64,000 bases of DNA from Pseudomonas aestuarii (GCF_027988105.1 NZ_JAQJZJ010000008.1:124001-188000); one strand, 5' to 3'. Positions 18,409 through 28,824 are shown, counted from the stretch's first letter. Numbers and translations: made by a program. The notes: generated by a model not told the origin, from the letters alone.

Positions 18409-18843
18409 CTACTCGGGCATAGTCAGGCCCGAACCGCCCATCTCCGTTGGCACATCCTGCAGTTTCGTCAGTCCATCCTTGATAGGCAGAACCGCCTCCT
18501 GATAATGCACATGGACTCCTGGCGTGTATGCCAGTTGCGGGACCAGGGCCGCATACACATCGACCAGTCCCATTTGCGGATGATCGGTGAACAGGTGACC
18601 GCCACAACTCTTGCACCACTTGCGGCTACTGCGCGGCGTCTTGTTGTAGCTGCCGATGTTGTCGGCGCCGCGGGTCACAGTCAGCGCCTCGGGCTTCCAC
18701 AGGGTGAAAGCATTGACCGGTGCGGCCGACCACTGCCGACATGACTGACAGTGGCAATAGCCCATTGCCACCGGCTCGCCGCTGACCGTGAATTCCACCG
18801 CGCCGCAGAAACAGTGCCCCTGGTAAAGCTGTTCGCTACTCAT
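18409..18843 (-). CDS. GFA-fold (CENP-V/GFA) zinc protein
   Basis: The 144-residue protein has the cysteine pattern of the glutathione-dependent formaldehyde-activating (GFA/CENP-V) fold: GHCFCGAV near residue 9, YCHCQSC near 29 and WCKSCGGH near 75. These bind two structural or catalytic zinc ions. Most members have no proven substrate, so a glutathione-adduct or thioester role is only a family guess. GAGGAGAGCAAGC precedes the start. It is convergent with sltB3, 15 bases apart, and lies on the same strand as the nitrilase. Confidence 0.85.
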   Translation of the reverse strand: MSSEQLYQGHCFCGAVEFTVSGEPVAMGYCHCQSCRQWSAAPVNAFTLWKPEALTVTRGADNIGSYNKTPRSSRKWCKSCGGHLFTDHPQMGLVDVYAALVPQLAYTPGVHVHYQEAVLPIKDGLTKLQDVPTEMGGSGLTMPE

Positions 18844-19011
18844 GCTTGCTCTCCTCTGTCGTTGGCCAGACTTGCTGGCCGTTGAAACACTACCTACGTT
18901 GTCGATTGGTCGTTAAAAACTGGCTCGGGGGCGTCCCCGAAAAATACGCCTGCACAACAGATACACTGCGGCCTGCTACCTGGCGCCTGCTGTTGTCTAG
19001 CCTCGACTGCC

Positions 19012-19977
19012 TCACCGATGTTTTTCAACGTCCTGGTTGTCGTCGATCTGCCGAAGGCTTGTCGCAGGCGTACGCCGCACCTGCAACTCGAAGATGTCAG
19101 CACGGGCGTAATGCCCGCTGACGTCCAGGGTGCGCCGGGCTGGCGCTACCCGGCCGACATCGATGTCTGCATACAGAATGCCTTCCTCGCGGTGCAACGG
19201 CCCCGCCACCAGCCGGCCCATGGGGTCGACCACCAGCGAATCGCCGTCATTGATCCATTCCTGCGGATCGGCAAACAGCTGCTCGCGGCCGGGAAAGTCC
19301 TCGGGAATGTCGCTGCCGCGCAGCACCGTGCCACTGCCGAGCACCCAGCAGCGGCCTTCAAGGGCAATGTGGCGCAGGCTGCCGATCCAGCTGTCGCCAC
19401 TGTCGTAGGTCGGCGCGATGTAGATCTCCACACCCTGGGCATAGAGCGCGTAGCGTGCCAGCGGCATGTAGTTCTCCCAGCACAGCAGCGCCCCCAGACG
19501 GCCGACCGGGGTGTCCACCGTGCGCAGTCCCGCGGCATCGCCGGGCGCGTGCACCATGCGCTCGGGGTTGGTCGGCATCAGCTTGCGGTGTCGATTGAGC
19601 AGCTCACCGTCGGCGCCAATCACCACCACGCTGTTGTAGAGGGTGCCGCCACCCTGGCGCCGCTCGCACTCATTGAGCCCACAGACCACGGTAACGCCAT
19701 GCTCGCGGGCCGCCTGGAACAGGGGCTCGAGATCCGTGCTGGCGAGGTCCACGGCATTGGCCAACAGTCGCTCATGCAACAGACTCAGCAACGCGCCATC
19801 ACGGCCTGGGGCCAGGCGCCAGATCCACGACGGATAGCCGGGAATGAACAGCTCGGGCAAGACCACCAGCGTGGCTCCCGCCGCGGCAGCCTCGGCAACC
19901 GACTGCACGCCTCGCGTCAAGGTCGCGGCGCGATCGAGCAGAACGGGGGGACGCTGGATGATGGCAATCATGGTCAT
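19012..19977 (-). CDS. Nitrilase-type carbon-nitrogen hydrolase
   Basis: The 321-residue protein has the nitrilase triad Glu42 (VVLPELFIPGYP), Lys132 (HRKLMPT) and Cys166 (LLCWENYMP). The residues around the cysteine and the overall length fit true nitrilases (nitrile to acid plus ammonia) better than amidases or carbamoyl hydrolases. The substrate cannot be read from sequence. AGGAGAGCATC precedes the ATG at 19977. It is divergent from a truncated HxlR-type regulator, which suggests the pair once formed an inducible unit. It lies in an island between the sltB3 and lipA housekeeping blocks. Confidence 0.9.
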   Translation of the reverse strand: MTMIAIIQRPPVLLDRAATLTRGVQSVAEAAAAGATLVVLPELFIPGYPSWIWRLAPGRDGALLSLLHERLLANAVDLASTDLEPLFQAAREHGVTVVCGLNECERRQGGGTLYNSVVVIGADGELLNRHRKLMPTNPERMVHAPGDAAGLRTVDTPVGRLGALLCWENYMPLARYALYAQGVEIYIAPTYDSGDSWIGSLRHIALEGRCWVLGSGTVLRGSDIPEDFPGREQLFADPQEWINDGDSLVVDPMGRLVAGPLHREEGILYADIDVGRVAPARRTLDVSGHYARADIFELQVRRTPATSLRQIDDNQDVEKHR

Positions 19978-20103
19978 GATGCTCTCCTGGGCGTGGACGC
20001 TATCGAAGCTTCAGCCTGAGCCTGGCGTATCAAGCAGACTAGTCCAGATCTACAATGTTGAGACCGGCGCCTTGCACCCCAGACGCCACAACAGTGGGCG
20101 TTC

Positions 20104-20271
20104 ATGATGGATGTCAGCTACGGGCAATTCTGTCCGGTCGCACGCGCCGCCGAGGCACTGCGCGCGCGCTGGACGCCACTGCAGGTGCGCGAGTTGCTGT
20201 ATGGCAGCCCGCGTTTCAACGACCGGCACCGCACGGCGCTCGCCGGACTGAACAGTCAGCTTCTGTGGTAA
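20104..20271 (+). pseudogene. Truncated HxlR-family transcriptional regulator
   Basis: This 55-codon ORF reads MMDVSYGQFCPVARAAEALR and continues RWTPLQVRELLYGSPRFND, the start of the HxlR winged-helix domain with its conserved cysteine. After RFND the sequence departs from the family and stops at LLW, so the recognition helix, wing and dimerisation helix are missing; intact members have about 100-150 residues. It lies head to head with the nitrilase gene (126 bases between starts), where its parent probably regulated that gene. A small expressed protein cannot be excluded, but it should not bind DNA as its relatives do. Confidence 0.75.
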
Positions 20272-20331
20272 AGTTCGCGGCGGCCACAAGCCGCCTCGTC
20301 CACGGAGCCTCTAACGGAGCCCAGATAGCCG

Positions 20332-21384
<1,053 letters not shown>

Positions 21385-21396
21385 TCGGGCCGCCAC

Positions 21397-21440
21397 AACG
21401 CCTGGCCCCGGGCTTTGCCTGGGGTCAGGCGTTTGTTTAT
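21397..21440. terminator. Terminator between convergent lipA and lipB
   Basis: A 16-bp stem, AACGCCTGGCCCCGGG (21397-21412) with CCTGGGGTCAGGCGTT around a short loop, contains two G-T wobbles and is followed by TGTTTAT. It lies 12 bases past the lipA stop and 45 bases before the lipB stop. Confidence 0.8.
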
Positions 21441-21485
21441 CCGCTACATCCAGCGCAAGGTGGATAAGCCAAGCAGTTCCCCGGC

Positions 21486-22133
21486 TTAGCCGTCCATGAC
21501 GCCCGTCAGGGTCTTCTGCTGCGCGTATTCGAGATGACTGACCAACTGCTCTCGCAGCCGGGCACTGACCTCGGAGAACGCGACTGGCCCAGCGACCAGA
21601 TCGGCCAACTGGGTCATGGCCAAGCCGGCGTAACCGCAAGGGTTGATGCGCCGGAACGGCGTCAGATCCATGTCCACATTCAGCGCCAAGCCATGGAAAG
21701 ACCGGCCATTGCGAATGCGCAGGCCGAGCGAGGCGATCTTTGCCCCTGCCACGTAAACCCCGGGCGCATCGGGCTTGGCGCTAGCGCTCACCCCATAGCT
21801 GGCCAGGGTCGCGATCAGGCTGCGTTCGATGCGACTGACCAGTTCGCGTACGCCAAGCCCGGAGCGGCGTAAGTCCAGCAGCAGGTAGGCCACCAGTTGA
21901 CCGGGGCCGTGATAGGTCACCTGACCGCCGCGATCGACCTGTACCACCGGGATATCGCCGGGCAGCAGCAGGTGTTCGGGCTTGCCGGCCTGGCCTTGGG
22001 TAAACACCGGCCGATGCTGCAACAACCAGATCTCGTCGGCGGTGTCGGGGCCGCGCTCATTGGTGAAGCGCTGCATGGCCTGCCAGGTCGGCTCGTAGTC
22101 GACCAAGCCGAGCTCGCGAAAGCCCAGGCTCAT
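21486..22133 (-). CDS. lipB: Octanoyl-[ACP]:protein N-octanoyltransferase
   Basis: LipB moves octanoate from acyl carrier protein to lipoyl domains, the first step of lipoylation. The 215-residue protein has the catalytic Lys132 (GAKIASLG) and Cys166 (NPCGYAG), plus RGGQVTYHGPGQ near residue 68. The ATG at 22133 overlaps the stop of the ybeD-like gene by one base, which fixes the start; the in-frame GTG one codon upstream is less likely. It ends the long leftward operon that begins near proA. Confidence 0.96.
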   Translation of the reverse strand: MSLGFRELGLVDYEPTWQAMQRFTNERGPDTADEIWLLQHRPVFTQGQAGKPEHLLLPGDIPVVQVDRGGQVTYHGPGQLVAYLLLDLRRSGLGVRELVSRIERSLIATLASYGVSASAKPDAPGVYVAGAKIASLGLRIRNGRSFHGLALNVDMDLTPFRRINPCGYAGLAMTQLADLVAGPVAFSEVSARLREQLVSHLEYAQQKTLTGVMDG

Positions 22134-22411
22134 CACAACACCATGTGCACGCGGCCAGTGGCACGCAGTTCGAGATGAAGCGCTTGCAACTGCTCCATCC
22201 CGGTGGCGGTGATCAGCACCTGCACCGTCAGGAAACGACCGTTGCGGCTGTCGCGCACCACCAGCGAGGTCTCATCGAAATCCGGCGCGTGACGCTGGAT
22301 CACTTCGACCACCAGCTCGGTGAAGCCTTCGCCAGCATCGCCGATCACCTTGATCGGATAACGCTCGCAGGGGAACTCAATTTTTGGGGCTTGAACGTCA
22401 GTATCAGTCAT
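22133..22411 (-). CDS. ybeD: YbeD-like DUF493 protein
   Basis: The 92-residue cytoplasmic protein belongs to the DUF493 (YbeD) family, an alpha-beta fold resembling ACT-type regulatory domains. The signatures are FPCERYPIKVIG near residue 13 and the central TSLVVRDSRNGRFLTV. In enterobacteria it is also encoded between the dacA homologue and lipB, and its function is unknown. It lies 66 bases after dacC and overlaps lipB by one base (TGATG), so coupled expression is likely. Confidence 0.92.
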   Translation of the reverse strand: MTDTDVQAPKIEFPCERYPIKVIGDAGEGFTELVVEVIQRHAPDFDETSLVVRDSRNGRFLTVQVLITATGMEQLQALHLELRATGRVHMVL

Positions 22412-22477
22412 GGCATCAGCAGGCGTGTGGCCTGTCCAGAACGGGACGCCCCGGGTAAAGGCGCCCCTGGGGCAGAA

Positions 22478-23638
22478 TCAGTTGAACAACCCGAAGAAGA
22501 ACAGGCGAATGCTATCCCACAGACGCCGGAACAGGCCACCTTCCTCGACCGTTTCCAGGGCTATCAGATCGACGCTGTGTACCACCTCATCGCCCAATTT
22601 GACTTCGACCTTGCCGATCACGTCACCCTGCTGAATAGGTGCGATCAGCTGTGGGTTGAGGGTCATGCCGGCTTGCAGCTTGTCCAGCTGACCTTTAGCC
22701 ATGGTCAGGGTCAGGTCGCTGGCCAGGCCAGCCTTGAGCTGACGGGTGGCACCTTTCCAGACCTGAGTTTTGGCCAACTCAGCACCTTTCTGATAGAAGG
22801 TACGGGTCTCGAAGAAGCGGAAGCCGTAGGTCAGCAGCTTCTGGGTTTCAGCGGCGCGGGCTTGTTCGCTATTGGTGCCAAATACCACGGAGATCAAGCG
22901 CATGCCATCACGTACGGCAGAGGACACCAGGCAATAGCCGGCTTCGTCGGTGTGCCCGGTTTTCAAACCATCGACGGTCTTGTCGCGCCACAGCAGCAGG
23001 TTGCGGTTGGGCTGCTTGATGCCGTTCCAGAGAAATTCCTTCTGCGCGTAGATGGCATAGTGCTGCGGATCTTCGAAGATGATTGCGCGCGCCAACTTGG
23101 CCATGTCTTTGGCCGAAGAATAGTGATCGGGGTCCGGCCAGCCGGTGGCGTTGCGAAATTGACTGTTGCTCATGCCCAGACGCTGGGCAGTGCTGTTCAT
23201 CATGTCGGCGAAGGCTTCTTCGCTACCGGCGATATGTTCGGCAATCGCCACGCTGGCGTCGTTACCGGACTGGATGATGATGCCATGCAGCAGGTCGTCG
23301 ACCGAGACTTCCTTGCCAACCTCGACAAACATTTTCGAGCCGCCCATGCGCCAGGCTTTCTCGCTGATACGCACCATGTCAGTCTGCTTGATCTGACCGC
23401 GGTTGATGTCCAGAGTCGCCAGGTAGGCGGTCATCAACTTGGTCAGGCTGGCGGGCGGCAGGCGCTCGTCAGCATTCTCCTCGATGAGCACATTGCCGCT
23501 GGCGGCATCCATCAGCACATAGGACTTGGCAGCCAACTGTGGCGGCGATGGAATCGCCATCTGACTGGCCCAGACGGCCGGTGCGGTGAGCAGCAGGAGT
23601 GACAAGGAAACGCGTTGGGCAAAGCTGGTGATATTCAT
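22478..23638 (-). CDS. dacC: D-alanyl-D-alanine carboxypeptidase (PBP5/6 type)
   Basis: This low-molecular-mass penicillin-binding protein trims the terminal D-Ala from peptidoglycan pentapeptides in the periplasm. The 386-residue protein has a signal peptide ending at about residue 25 and the three active-site motifs SLTK (64-67), SGN (124-126) and KTG (226-228). A C-terminal beta domain is followed by an amphipathic helix (RRLWDSIRLFFFGLF) that anchors it to the inner membrane. The start MNITSF (23638) begins the signal peptide; the 23719 reading adds unrelated residues. It sits in the rlpA-dacC-ybeD-lipB order. Confidence 0.96.
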   Translation of the reverse strand: MNITSFAQRVSLSLLLLTAPAVWASQMAIPSPPQLAAKSYVLMDAASGNVLIEENADERLPPASLTKLMTAYLATLDINRGQIKQTDMVRISEKAWRMGGSKMFVEVGKEVSVDDLLHGIIIQSGNDASVAIAEHIAGSEEAFADMMNSTAQRLGMSNSQFRNATGWPDPDHYSSAKDMAKLARAIIFEDPQHYAIYAQKEFLWNGIKQPNRNLLLWRDKTVDGLKTGHTDEAGYCLVSSAVRDGMRLISVVFGTNSEQARAAETQKLLTYGFRFFETRTFYQKGAELAKTQVWKGATRQLKAGLASDLTLTMAKGQLDKLQAGMTLNPQLIAPIQQGDVIGKVEVKLGDEVVHSVDLIALETVEEGGLFRRLWDSIRLFFFGLFN

Positions 23639-23762
23639 CCGTCTCTCTAGGTTGCTAATGGTCGAACAGGCCCAAAGGGGCAAATCAGGTAGTGCTTGGA
23701 GCCACCACGTGCGGTGCATTGTGCTGCTTAATTAGTCCGGAACGAGGCGCAAAAGTGCCATC

Positions 23763-24764
23763 TCAATCCGCCTTGACCAGCCTTGGCTCGCCGAGATTGG
23801 CCAAGCGCACACTGAGCTGCAATTGCTCAGCCTCACCCCGGCTGCTCACCGGCCCCATGCGCACGCGATGGAGAATCTGCTGGTTGTGCACCACTGAGCT
23901 GATGAACACCGGGGCAGCCACCGTATCGCTCAACTTGGCCTTGAGCAATTCCGCAGCGTCCGGATTGGCGAAGGCTCCCACCTGGAGATACAGGCCAGAG
24001 ACTGCGACTGAAGCGTTTTTTTTTGCGTCTATCAGTACCGGCAGCAAGGCCGCGGCATGTTGCTCTACCGGCGGCGAATACTGCTCAAGCGGCGCTGCAA
24101 CCGGCTGGGCGACGGTCTTGACCTGAGCCGCGGGTTGCGCCGCCAGCACCAGTGGCACCGTGCGCCCTTGCTGGGCCCACCACTCGTTGGGATCAATGCC
24201 CTCGACCTTGACCCGCGCAGTACCCTTTTCCGCATAGCCGAGCTTTTTCGCGGCGGCAAACGACAGGTCGATGATCCGATCCGAATAGAACGGCCCGCGG
24301 TCATTGACCCGCACAATCGCACTCTTGCCATTGTCCAGGTTGGTTACCCGCACATAGCTCGGCAGCGGCAAGGTCTTGTGGGCGGCGGTCATGCCATACA
24401 GATCGTAAGTTTCGCCATTGGCGGTGGCCTGACCGTGAAACTTGGTGCCGTACCAGGACGCCGGACCTATCGCGTGATAGCGACGCGCATCGGGGATCGG
24501 GTAATACTGCTTGCCAAACACCACATAGGGGCTGGCCTTGACCCGACCATAATGCGGCATTGGCACGGCATCCTGGATCAGCGAGACATCGACATCCCAC
24601 CAGGGCGCGCCGTCCTTGTGCGGGCGACTGAAGTCACCAGGACCGGAAATAGTCGCACTCGGCTTGCCCGGCGCCACCGATTGCGGCGCGCGGGTGGAGG
24701 TGCAACTGGCCAGCAACAGGCCGAGCGCAGTGCAGACGACAAACTTGAACGGCAGACCCGACAT
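23763..24764 (-). CDS. rlpA: Septal lytic transglycosylase RlpA (DPBB plus SPOR)
   Basis: RlpA in P. aeruginosa cleaves naked glycan strands lacking stem peptides and acts at the septum. The 333-residue protein has a lipobox LLASC (Cys21). A double-psi beta-barrel spans about 105-195 with the His of TAAHKTLP and the Asp of VNDRGPF that are required for activity in P. aeruginosa. The C-terminal SPOR domain (about 255-330) binds denuded septal glycans. A run of nine A residues lies in the linker before SPOR (24016-24024). The ATG overlaps the sltB1 stop by one base, and CGAGGGGCC precedes it. Confidence 0.96.
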   Translation of the reverse strand: MSGLPFKFVVCTALGLLLASCTSTRAPQSVAPGKPSATISGPGDFSRPHKDGAPWWDVDVSLIQDAVPMPHYGRVKASPYVVFGKQYYPIPDARRYHAIGPASWYGTKFHGQATANGETYDLYGMTAAHKTLPLPSYVRVTNLDNGKSAIVRVNDRGPFYSDRIIDLSFAAAKKLGYAEKGTARVKVEGIDPNEWWAQQGRTVPLVLAAQPAAQVKTVAQPVAAPLEQYSPPVEQHAAALLPVLIDAKKNASVAVSGLYLQVGAFANPDAAELLKAKLSDTVAAPVFISSVVHNQQILHRVRMGPVSSRGEAEQLQLSVRLANLGEPRLVKAD

Positions 24765-25783
24765 CAATTGGCCCCTCGCGCATCAACCAGCAATTCAGCC
24801 AACTGATTGACCGCCATGGCGTACATCACGCTGCGGTTGTAGCGCGTGATGACGAAAAAATTCGGCAAGCCCAGCCAGTACTCATCGCCCTGTGCGCCCT
24901 CGAGGCGGAAGGCGGTGACCGGCATTTCACCGTCCAGAGCAGCGCTGCTCGACCAGCCGAGGCGGCGCAGTTCGTCGACGTTCATCTGCGGGTCGAGACC
25001 GGCGCTCAGGCCTTGCTCGACCTGGTCGCCGCTGACCGTGGCAACGCTGACCACCGGCTCGCCAGGCAGCCAGCCGTGACGACTGAAGTAGCTGGCCACG
25101 CTGCCGATGGCATCCACCGGATTGGTCCAGATATTGATATGGCCATCGCCGTCGAAGTCCACGGCATAGGCGCGGAAACTGCTCGGCATGAATTGCGGCA
25201 AGCCCATGGCCCCGGCGTAGGAGCCCTTGAGGGTCAGCGGATCGACCTGCTCCTCGCGTGAGAGCATGAGGAACTCGCGCAGCTCCTTGCGAAAGAAGGG
25301 CGCGCGAGCCGGGTAATCGAATGCCAGGGTTGAGAGCGCATCCATGACCCGGTAGCTGCCGGTGTTACCACCGTAAAAGGTTTCCACGCCAATGATCGCC
25401 ACTATCACTTGCGCCGGCACACCATATTCGGCCTCGGCGCGCGCCAGGGTCGCTTGATGCTCACGCCAGAAATCCACACCGCGGGCAATGCGCGAGTCGG
25501 TGATGAAGATCGGCCGGTAGTCCTTCCAGGGCTTGACCTTCTCCGCCGGACGCGAGATGGCATCGAGAATCGATTGCTTGCGCTGCACTGCGGCGAACAG
25601 ACGCCCCAGTTGCTCCGAGGCAAAACCATAGTCGCGGTTCATCTCGGCGATGAACTCGCTGACCTGCGGCGAATCCTGGTAATCGGCGGCGAGCACCGGC
25701 TGAACCACACCCAAGGCGACGGCCAGACCGAGCCACTGTGTTTGCCGTGCAGCCCAGCCACGCAATATGTGCATTGAATTCAT
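24764..25783 (-). CDS. sltB1: Soluble lytic transglycosylase SltB1/MltB family
   Basis: The 339-residue protein is an MltB-family lytic transglycosylase. The general acid is Glu134 in GVETFYGG, followed by GAMGLPQFMPSSF and the DFDGDGHIN loop. The N-terminus (to PVLAADY, about residue 33) has a signal peptide without a lipobox, matching the soluble periplasmic SltB1. It has no PG-binding domain, unlike the paralogue at 17.1 kb. The gene lies between rodA and rlpA, linking elongation and septal enzymes in one operon. GGGGTT precedes the start. Confidence 0.95.
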   Translation of the reverse strand: MNSMHILRGWAARQTQWLGLAVALGVVQPVLAADYQDSPQVSEFIAEMNRDYGFASEQLGRLFAAVQRKQSILDAISRPAEKVKPWKDYRPIFITDSRIARGVDFWREHQATLARAEAEYGVPAQVIVAIIGVETFYGGNTGSYRVMDALSTLAFDYPARAPFFRKELREFLMLSREEQVDPLTLKGSYAGAMGLPQFMPSSFRAYAVDFDGDGHINIWTNPVDAIGSVASYFSRHGWLPGEPVVSVATVSGDQVEQGLSAGLDPQMNVDELRRLGWSSSAALDGEMPVTAFRLEGAQGDEYWLGLPNFFVITRYNRSVMYAMAVNQLAELLVDARGAN

Positions 25784-25792
25784 AACCCCAAT

Positions 25793-26938
25793 TTAAGCCT
25801 GTGCAATCCACTTACGGTGAGTGTGGATCGACATCAAAATGCCAAACCCTGCCAGCAGGGTAATCAGCGAGGTACCGCCATAGCTGATGAACGGCAGCGG
25901 CACCCCCACCACTGGAAGCAGACCACTGACCATGCCGATATTGACGAAAACATAAACGAAGAACGTCATGGTCAGCGCGCCCGCCAGAAGCTTACCGAAC
26001 AGCGTCTGTGCTTGCACGGTAATCACCAAACCGCGTGCGATCAACAGCAGGTAAACCAGCAGTAACAAACAAACACCGACCAGACCGAACTCCTCGGCGA
26101 GCACGGCGATGATGAAATCGGTGTGGCTTTCCGGCAGGAAGTCCAGGTGCGACTGGGTGCCAAGCAGCCAGCCCTTGCCGAAGACCCCGCCAGAGCCGAT
26201 CGCCGCCTTCGACTGGATGATGTTCCAGCCGCTGCCCAGCGGATCGCTCTCGGGATTGAGAAAGGTCAGCACGCGCTGCTTCTGGTATTCACGCAGGACA
26301 AAGAACCACATCGCCACTGCAATCGGGACCAACGCACCCAGTGCCCCGATAATCCAGCGCCACTGCAGCCCAGCGATGAACAGAACGAAAACCCCCGAAA
26401 CGATCACCAGCATCGAGGTACCCAGATCCGGCTGCAGCAGAATCAGCACGAACGGCAACAGAATCATCGCCATGCTGATTACGATGTGCTTGAAGCGCGG
26501 CGGCAAACTGCGCTTGGCCAGGTACCAGGCGATGGTAGCCGGCATGATCAGTTTCATGAACTCCGAGGGCTGGAAGCGAATCACCCCGGGGATATTGATC
26601 CAGCGGGTGGCGCCCATGGCGTTGTGCCCCATGACATCCACCGCCACCAGCAGGCCGACGCCGGCCACATAAGCCAGAGGCACCCAGCGCGCCATGAAAC
26701 GCGGCTCGAACTGGGCAAGGATGAACATGCCCACCAGGCCGATGCCAAAGGAACTGGCCTGCTTGGTCAGCAGGTCGACATTCTTGCCGCTGGCCGAATA
26801 CAGAATGAACAGGCTGCCGACCGCCAGGATCAGCAGCAGCAATAGCAAAATGCCGTCGATATGCAGGCGCTGCAGCAGACTGGCGCGACGGCGCAGTACA
26901 TCCTCGCTGGACAGCACCCGATCGAAATTACCGTTCAT
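25793..26938 (-). CDS. rodA: Peptidoglycan glycosyltransferase RodA
   Basis: RodA is the SEDS polymerase of the elongasome and works with PBP2 to insert lateral-wall glycan. The 381-residue protein has about ten membrane helices and the SEDS signatures: WINIPGVIRFQPSEFMK near residue 110, VLILLQPDLGTS near 163 and the C-terminal PFISYGGTSL. It is about 14 residues longer at the N-terminus than some homologues. The ATG overlaps the mrdA stop by four bases (ATGA), so the partners are translated together. Confidence 0.97.
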   Translation of the reverse strand: MNGNFDRVLSSEDVLRRRASLLQRLHIDGILLLLLLILAVGSLFILYSASGKNVDLLTKQASSFGIGLVGMFILAQFEPRFMARWVPLAYVAGVGLLVAVDVMGHNAMGATRWINIPGVIRFQPSEFMKLIMPATIAWYLAKRSLPPRFKHIVISMAMILLPFVLILLQPDLGTSMLVIVSGVFVLFIAGLQWRWIIGALGALVPIAVAMWFFVLREYQKQRVLTFLNPESDPLGSGWNIIQSKAAIGSGGVFGKGWLLGTQSHLDFLPESHTDFIIAVLAEEFGLVGVCLLLLVYLLLIARGLVITVQAQTLFGKLLAGALTMTFFVYVFVNIGMVSGLLPVVGVPLPFISYGGTSLITLLAGFGILMSIHTHRKWIAQA

Positions 26939-28824
26939 CGCTGACTGACCTCTGCACTCGCCGGTTGCGCGTATTCGGCCTTGAGCTGGCCGCTGTCGTC
27001 GAGCAACCAGGCATCCATCACCTGCTTGACCACCGGCGCGGCCACCCCCGAGCCGGACTCGCCGTTCTCCACCATCACCGCCACCGCGATCTGCGGGTTG
27101 TCCGCCGGGGCGAACGCGACGAACAGGGCGTGGTCACGATGGCGCTCCAGGATCTTGTTGCGGTCGTATCGCTCACCCTGCTTGATCGCCACCACCTGCG
27201 CCGTGCCGCTCTTGCCGGCCATTCGATAGGCCGCCGTGTCGCCAACCTTGCGCGCGGTGCCGCGCGCCCCATGCATGACTTGCTCCATGCCGAGACGGGC
27301 GTAATCCCAGTATTTGCCATCGTGCAACAGGATATCCGGCGGCGGCTGACCATCCACCGGTGGTATTCCCTCGAGGGTCTTGGCCAGGTGCGGACGAATC
27401 CACTTTCCCCGGGTGGCAATCAGGGTTACCGCCTGGGCCAACTGCAGCGGTGTAGTCTGCATATAGCCCTGGCCGATGCCGAGAATCAGGGTTTCCCCCG
27501 GGTACCAAGGCTGCCGGTAGCGCGCGCGTTTCCACTCGCGCGACGGCATCAGCCCCGATGTTTCCTCGAACATGTCCAGCGACACGCGCTGCCCCAGGCC
27601 GAAGCGGCTCATGTAGTCGTGCATCCGGTCGATGCCCAGCTTGTGTGCCAAATCGTAAAAATAGGTGTCATTGGAGCGCATGATCGCCATCTCCAGACTC
27701 ACCCAGCCATCGCCGTTGCGGTTCCAGTTGCGGTATTTGTGGCTGTTGCCGGCCAGCTGATAGAAGCCCGGATCGAACACTCGCGAACCAGGGGTGATCA
27801 CCCCGGCATCCAGGGCGGCCACGGCCATCATCGGCTTGATGGTCGAGCCCGGCGGGTAAAGGCCACGCAAGACCCGGTTGAACAATGGCTGGTCGAGCGA
27901 ATCGCGCAGCTCGGCATAGGCCTTGAAGCTGATGCCGGTAACGAATGGATTGGGGTCGAAACTCGGCTGACTGACCATCGCCAGCACCTCGCCGGTGCTT
28001 GGCTGGATCGCCACAATGGCACCTCGGCGCCCGCCCAGCGCGGCCTCGGCGGCTTCCTGCAGGCGCACATCGATAGTCAGCATGACATCCTTGCCCGGCA
28101 GCGGATCGATGCGCTTGAGCACCCGCAGCACCCGGCCACGGGCATTGGTCTCGACTTCTTCGTAGCCGACCTCGCCGTGCAACTGCTCTTCATAGAAGCG
28201 CTCTACACCGGTTTTACCGATATGGTGAGTACCGCTGTAGCCCACCGGATCGAGTTCCTTGAGCTCTCGCTCGTTGATCCGCCCGACATAGCCCACCGAA
28301 TGGGCGAAGTGTTCGCCCTCGGGATAATGCCGCACCAGTTGCGCCACCACCTCAACCCCGGGCAGGCGGAACTGATTGACCGCGATGGTGGCGATTTGCT
28401 CTTCGCTCAACTCGAACAACACCGGCACCGGTTCGAACGGCCGCCGCCCCTGGCGCACGCGTTTTTCGAATAACGCCCGCTCCTCGCTGCTCAGCCCCAG
28501 CACCTCGACGATCACATCCAGCACCGGCTCCCAGTCGCCCGCCCGCTCACGAGTCAGGGTCAGGCTGAAACTCGGCCGATTGTCGGCGAGAATCACCCCG
28601 TTGCGGTCGAAGATCAGCCCACGAGTGGGCGGAATCGGCTGAACGTGAACCCGGTTGTTTTCCGAAAGGGTCGAGTGGTACTCGTACTGCACCACCTGCA
28701 GGTAATACATGCGGGCGATCAGGGCTGCGGTCAGCAGCAGAAACACCAGGGCACCAACCAGGGCACGCCGGCGAATCAGGCGCGCGTCTTTTTCGTGGTC
28801 CTTGAGGCGAATCGGCTGCGGCAT
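26935..28824 (-). CDS. mrdA: Penicillin-binding protein 2 (elongation transpeptidase)
   Basis: PBP2 (pbpA/mrdA) is the class B transpeptidase of rod elongation and activates RodA. The 629-residue protein has one N-terminal membrane helix (about 20-42), a pedestal domain, and a transpeptidase domain with SxxK at Ser327-Lys330 (PPGSTIKP). Later motifs are SND in MRSNDTYF and KSG in AGKSGTAQV. Length is normal. It lies 40 bases after rlmH and overlaps rodA. It is the known target of mecillinam-type beta-lactams in this family. Confidence 0.97.
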   Translation of the reverse strand: MPQPIRLKDHEKDARLIRRRALVGALVFLLLTAALIARMYYLQVVQYEYHSTLSENNRVHVQPIPPTRGLIFDRNGVILADNRPSFSLTLTRERAGDWEPVLDVIVEVLGLSSEERALFEKRVRQGRRPFEPVPVLFELSEEQIATIAVNQFRLPGVEVVAQLVRHYPEGEHFAHSVGYVGRINERELKELDPVGYSGTHHIGKTGVERFYEEQLHGEVGYEEVETNARGRVLRVLKRIDPLPGKDVMLTIDVRLQEAAEAALGGRRGAIVAIQPSTGEVLAMVSQPSFDPNPFVTGISFKAYAELRDSLDQPLFNRVLRGLYPPGSTIKPMMAVAALDAGVITPGSRVFDPGFYQLAGNSHKYRNWNRNGDGWVSLEMAIMRSNDTYFYDLAHKLGIDRMHDYMSRFGLGQRVSLDMFEETSGLMPSREWKRARYRQPWYPGETLILGIGQGYMQTTPLQLAQAVTLIATRGKWIRPHLAKTLEGIPPVDGQPPPDILLHDGKYWDYARLGMEQVMHGARGTARKVGDTAAYRMAGKSGTAQVVAIKQGERYDRNKILERHRDHALFVAFAPADNPQIAVAVMVENGESGSGVAAPVVKQVMDAWLLDDSGQLKAEYAQPASAEVSQR

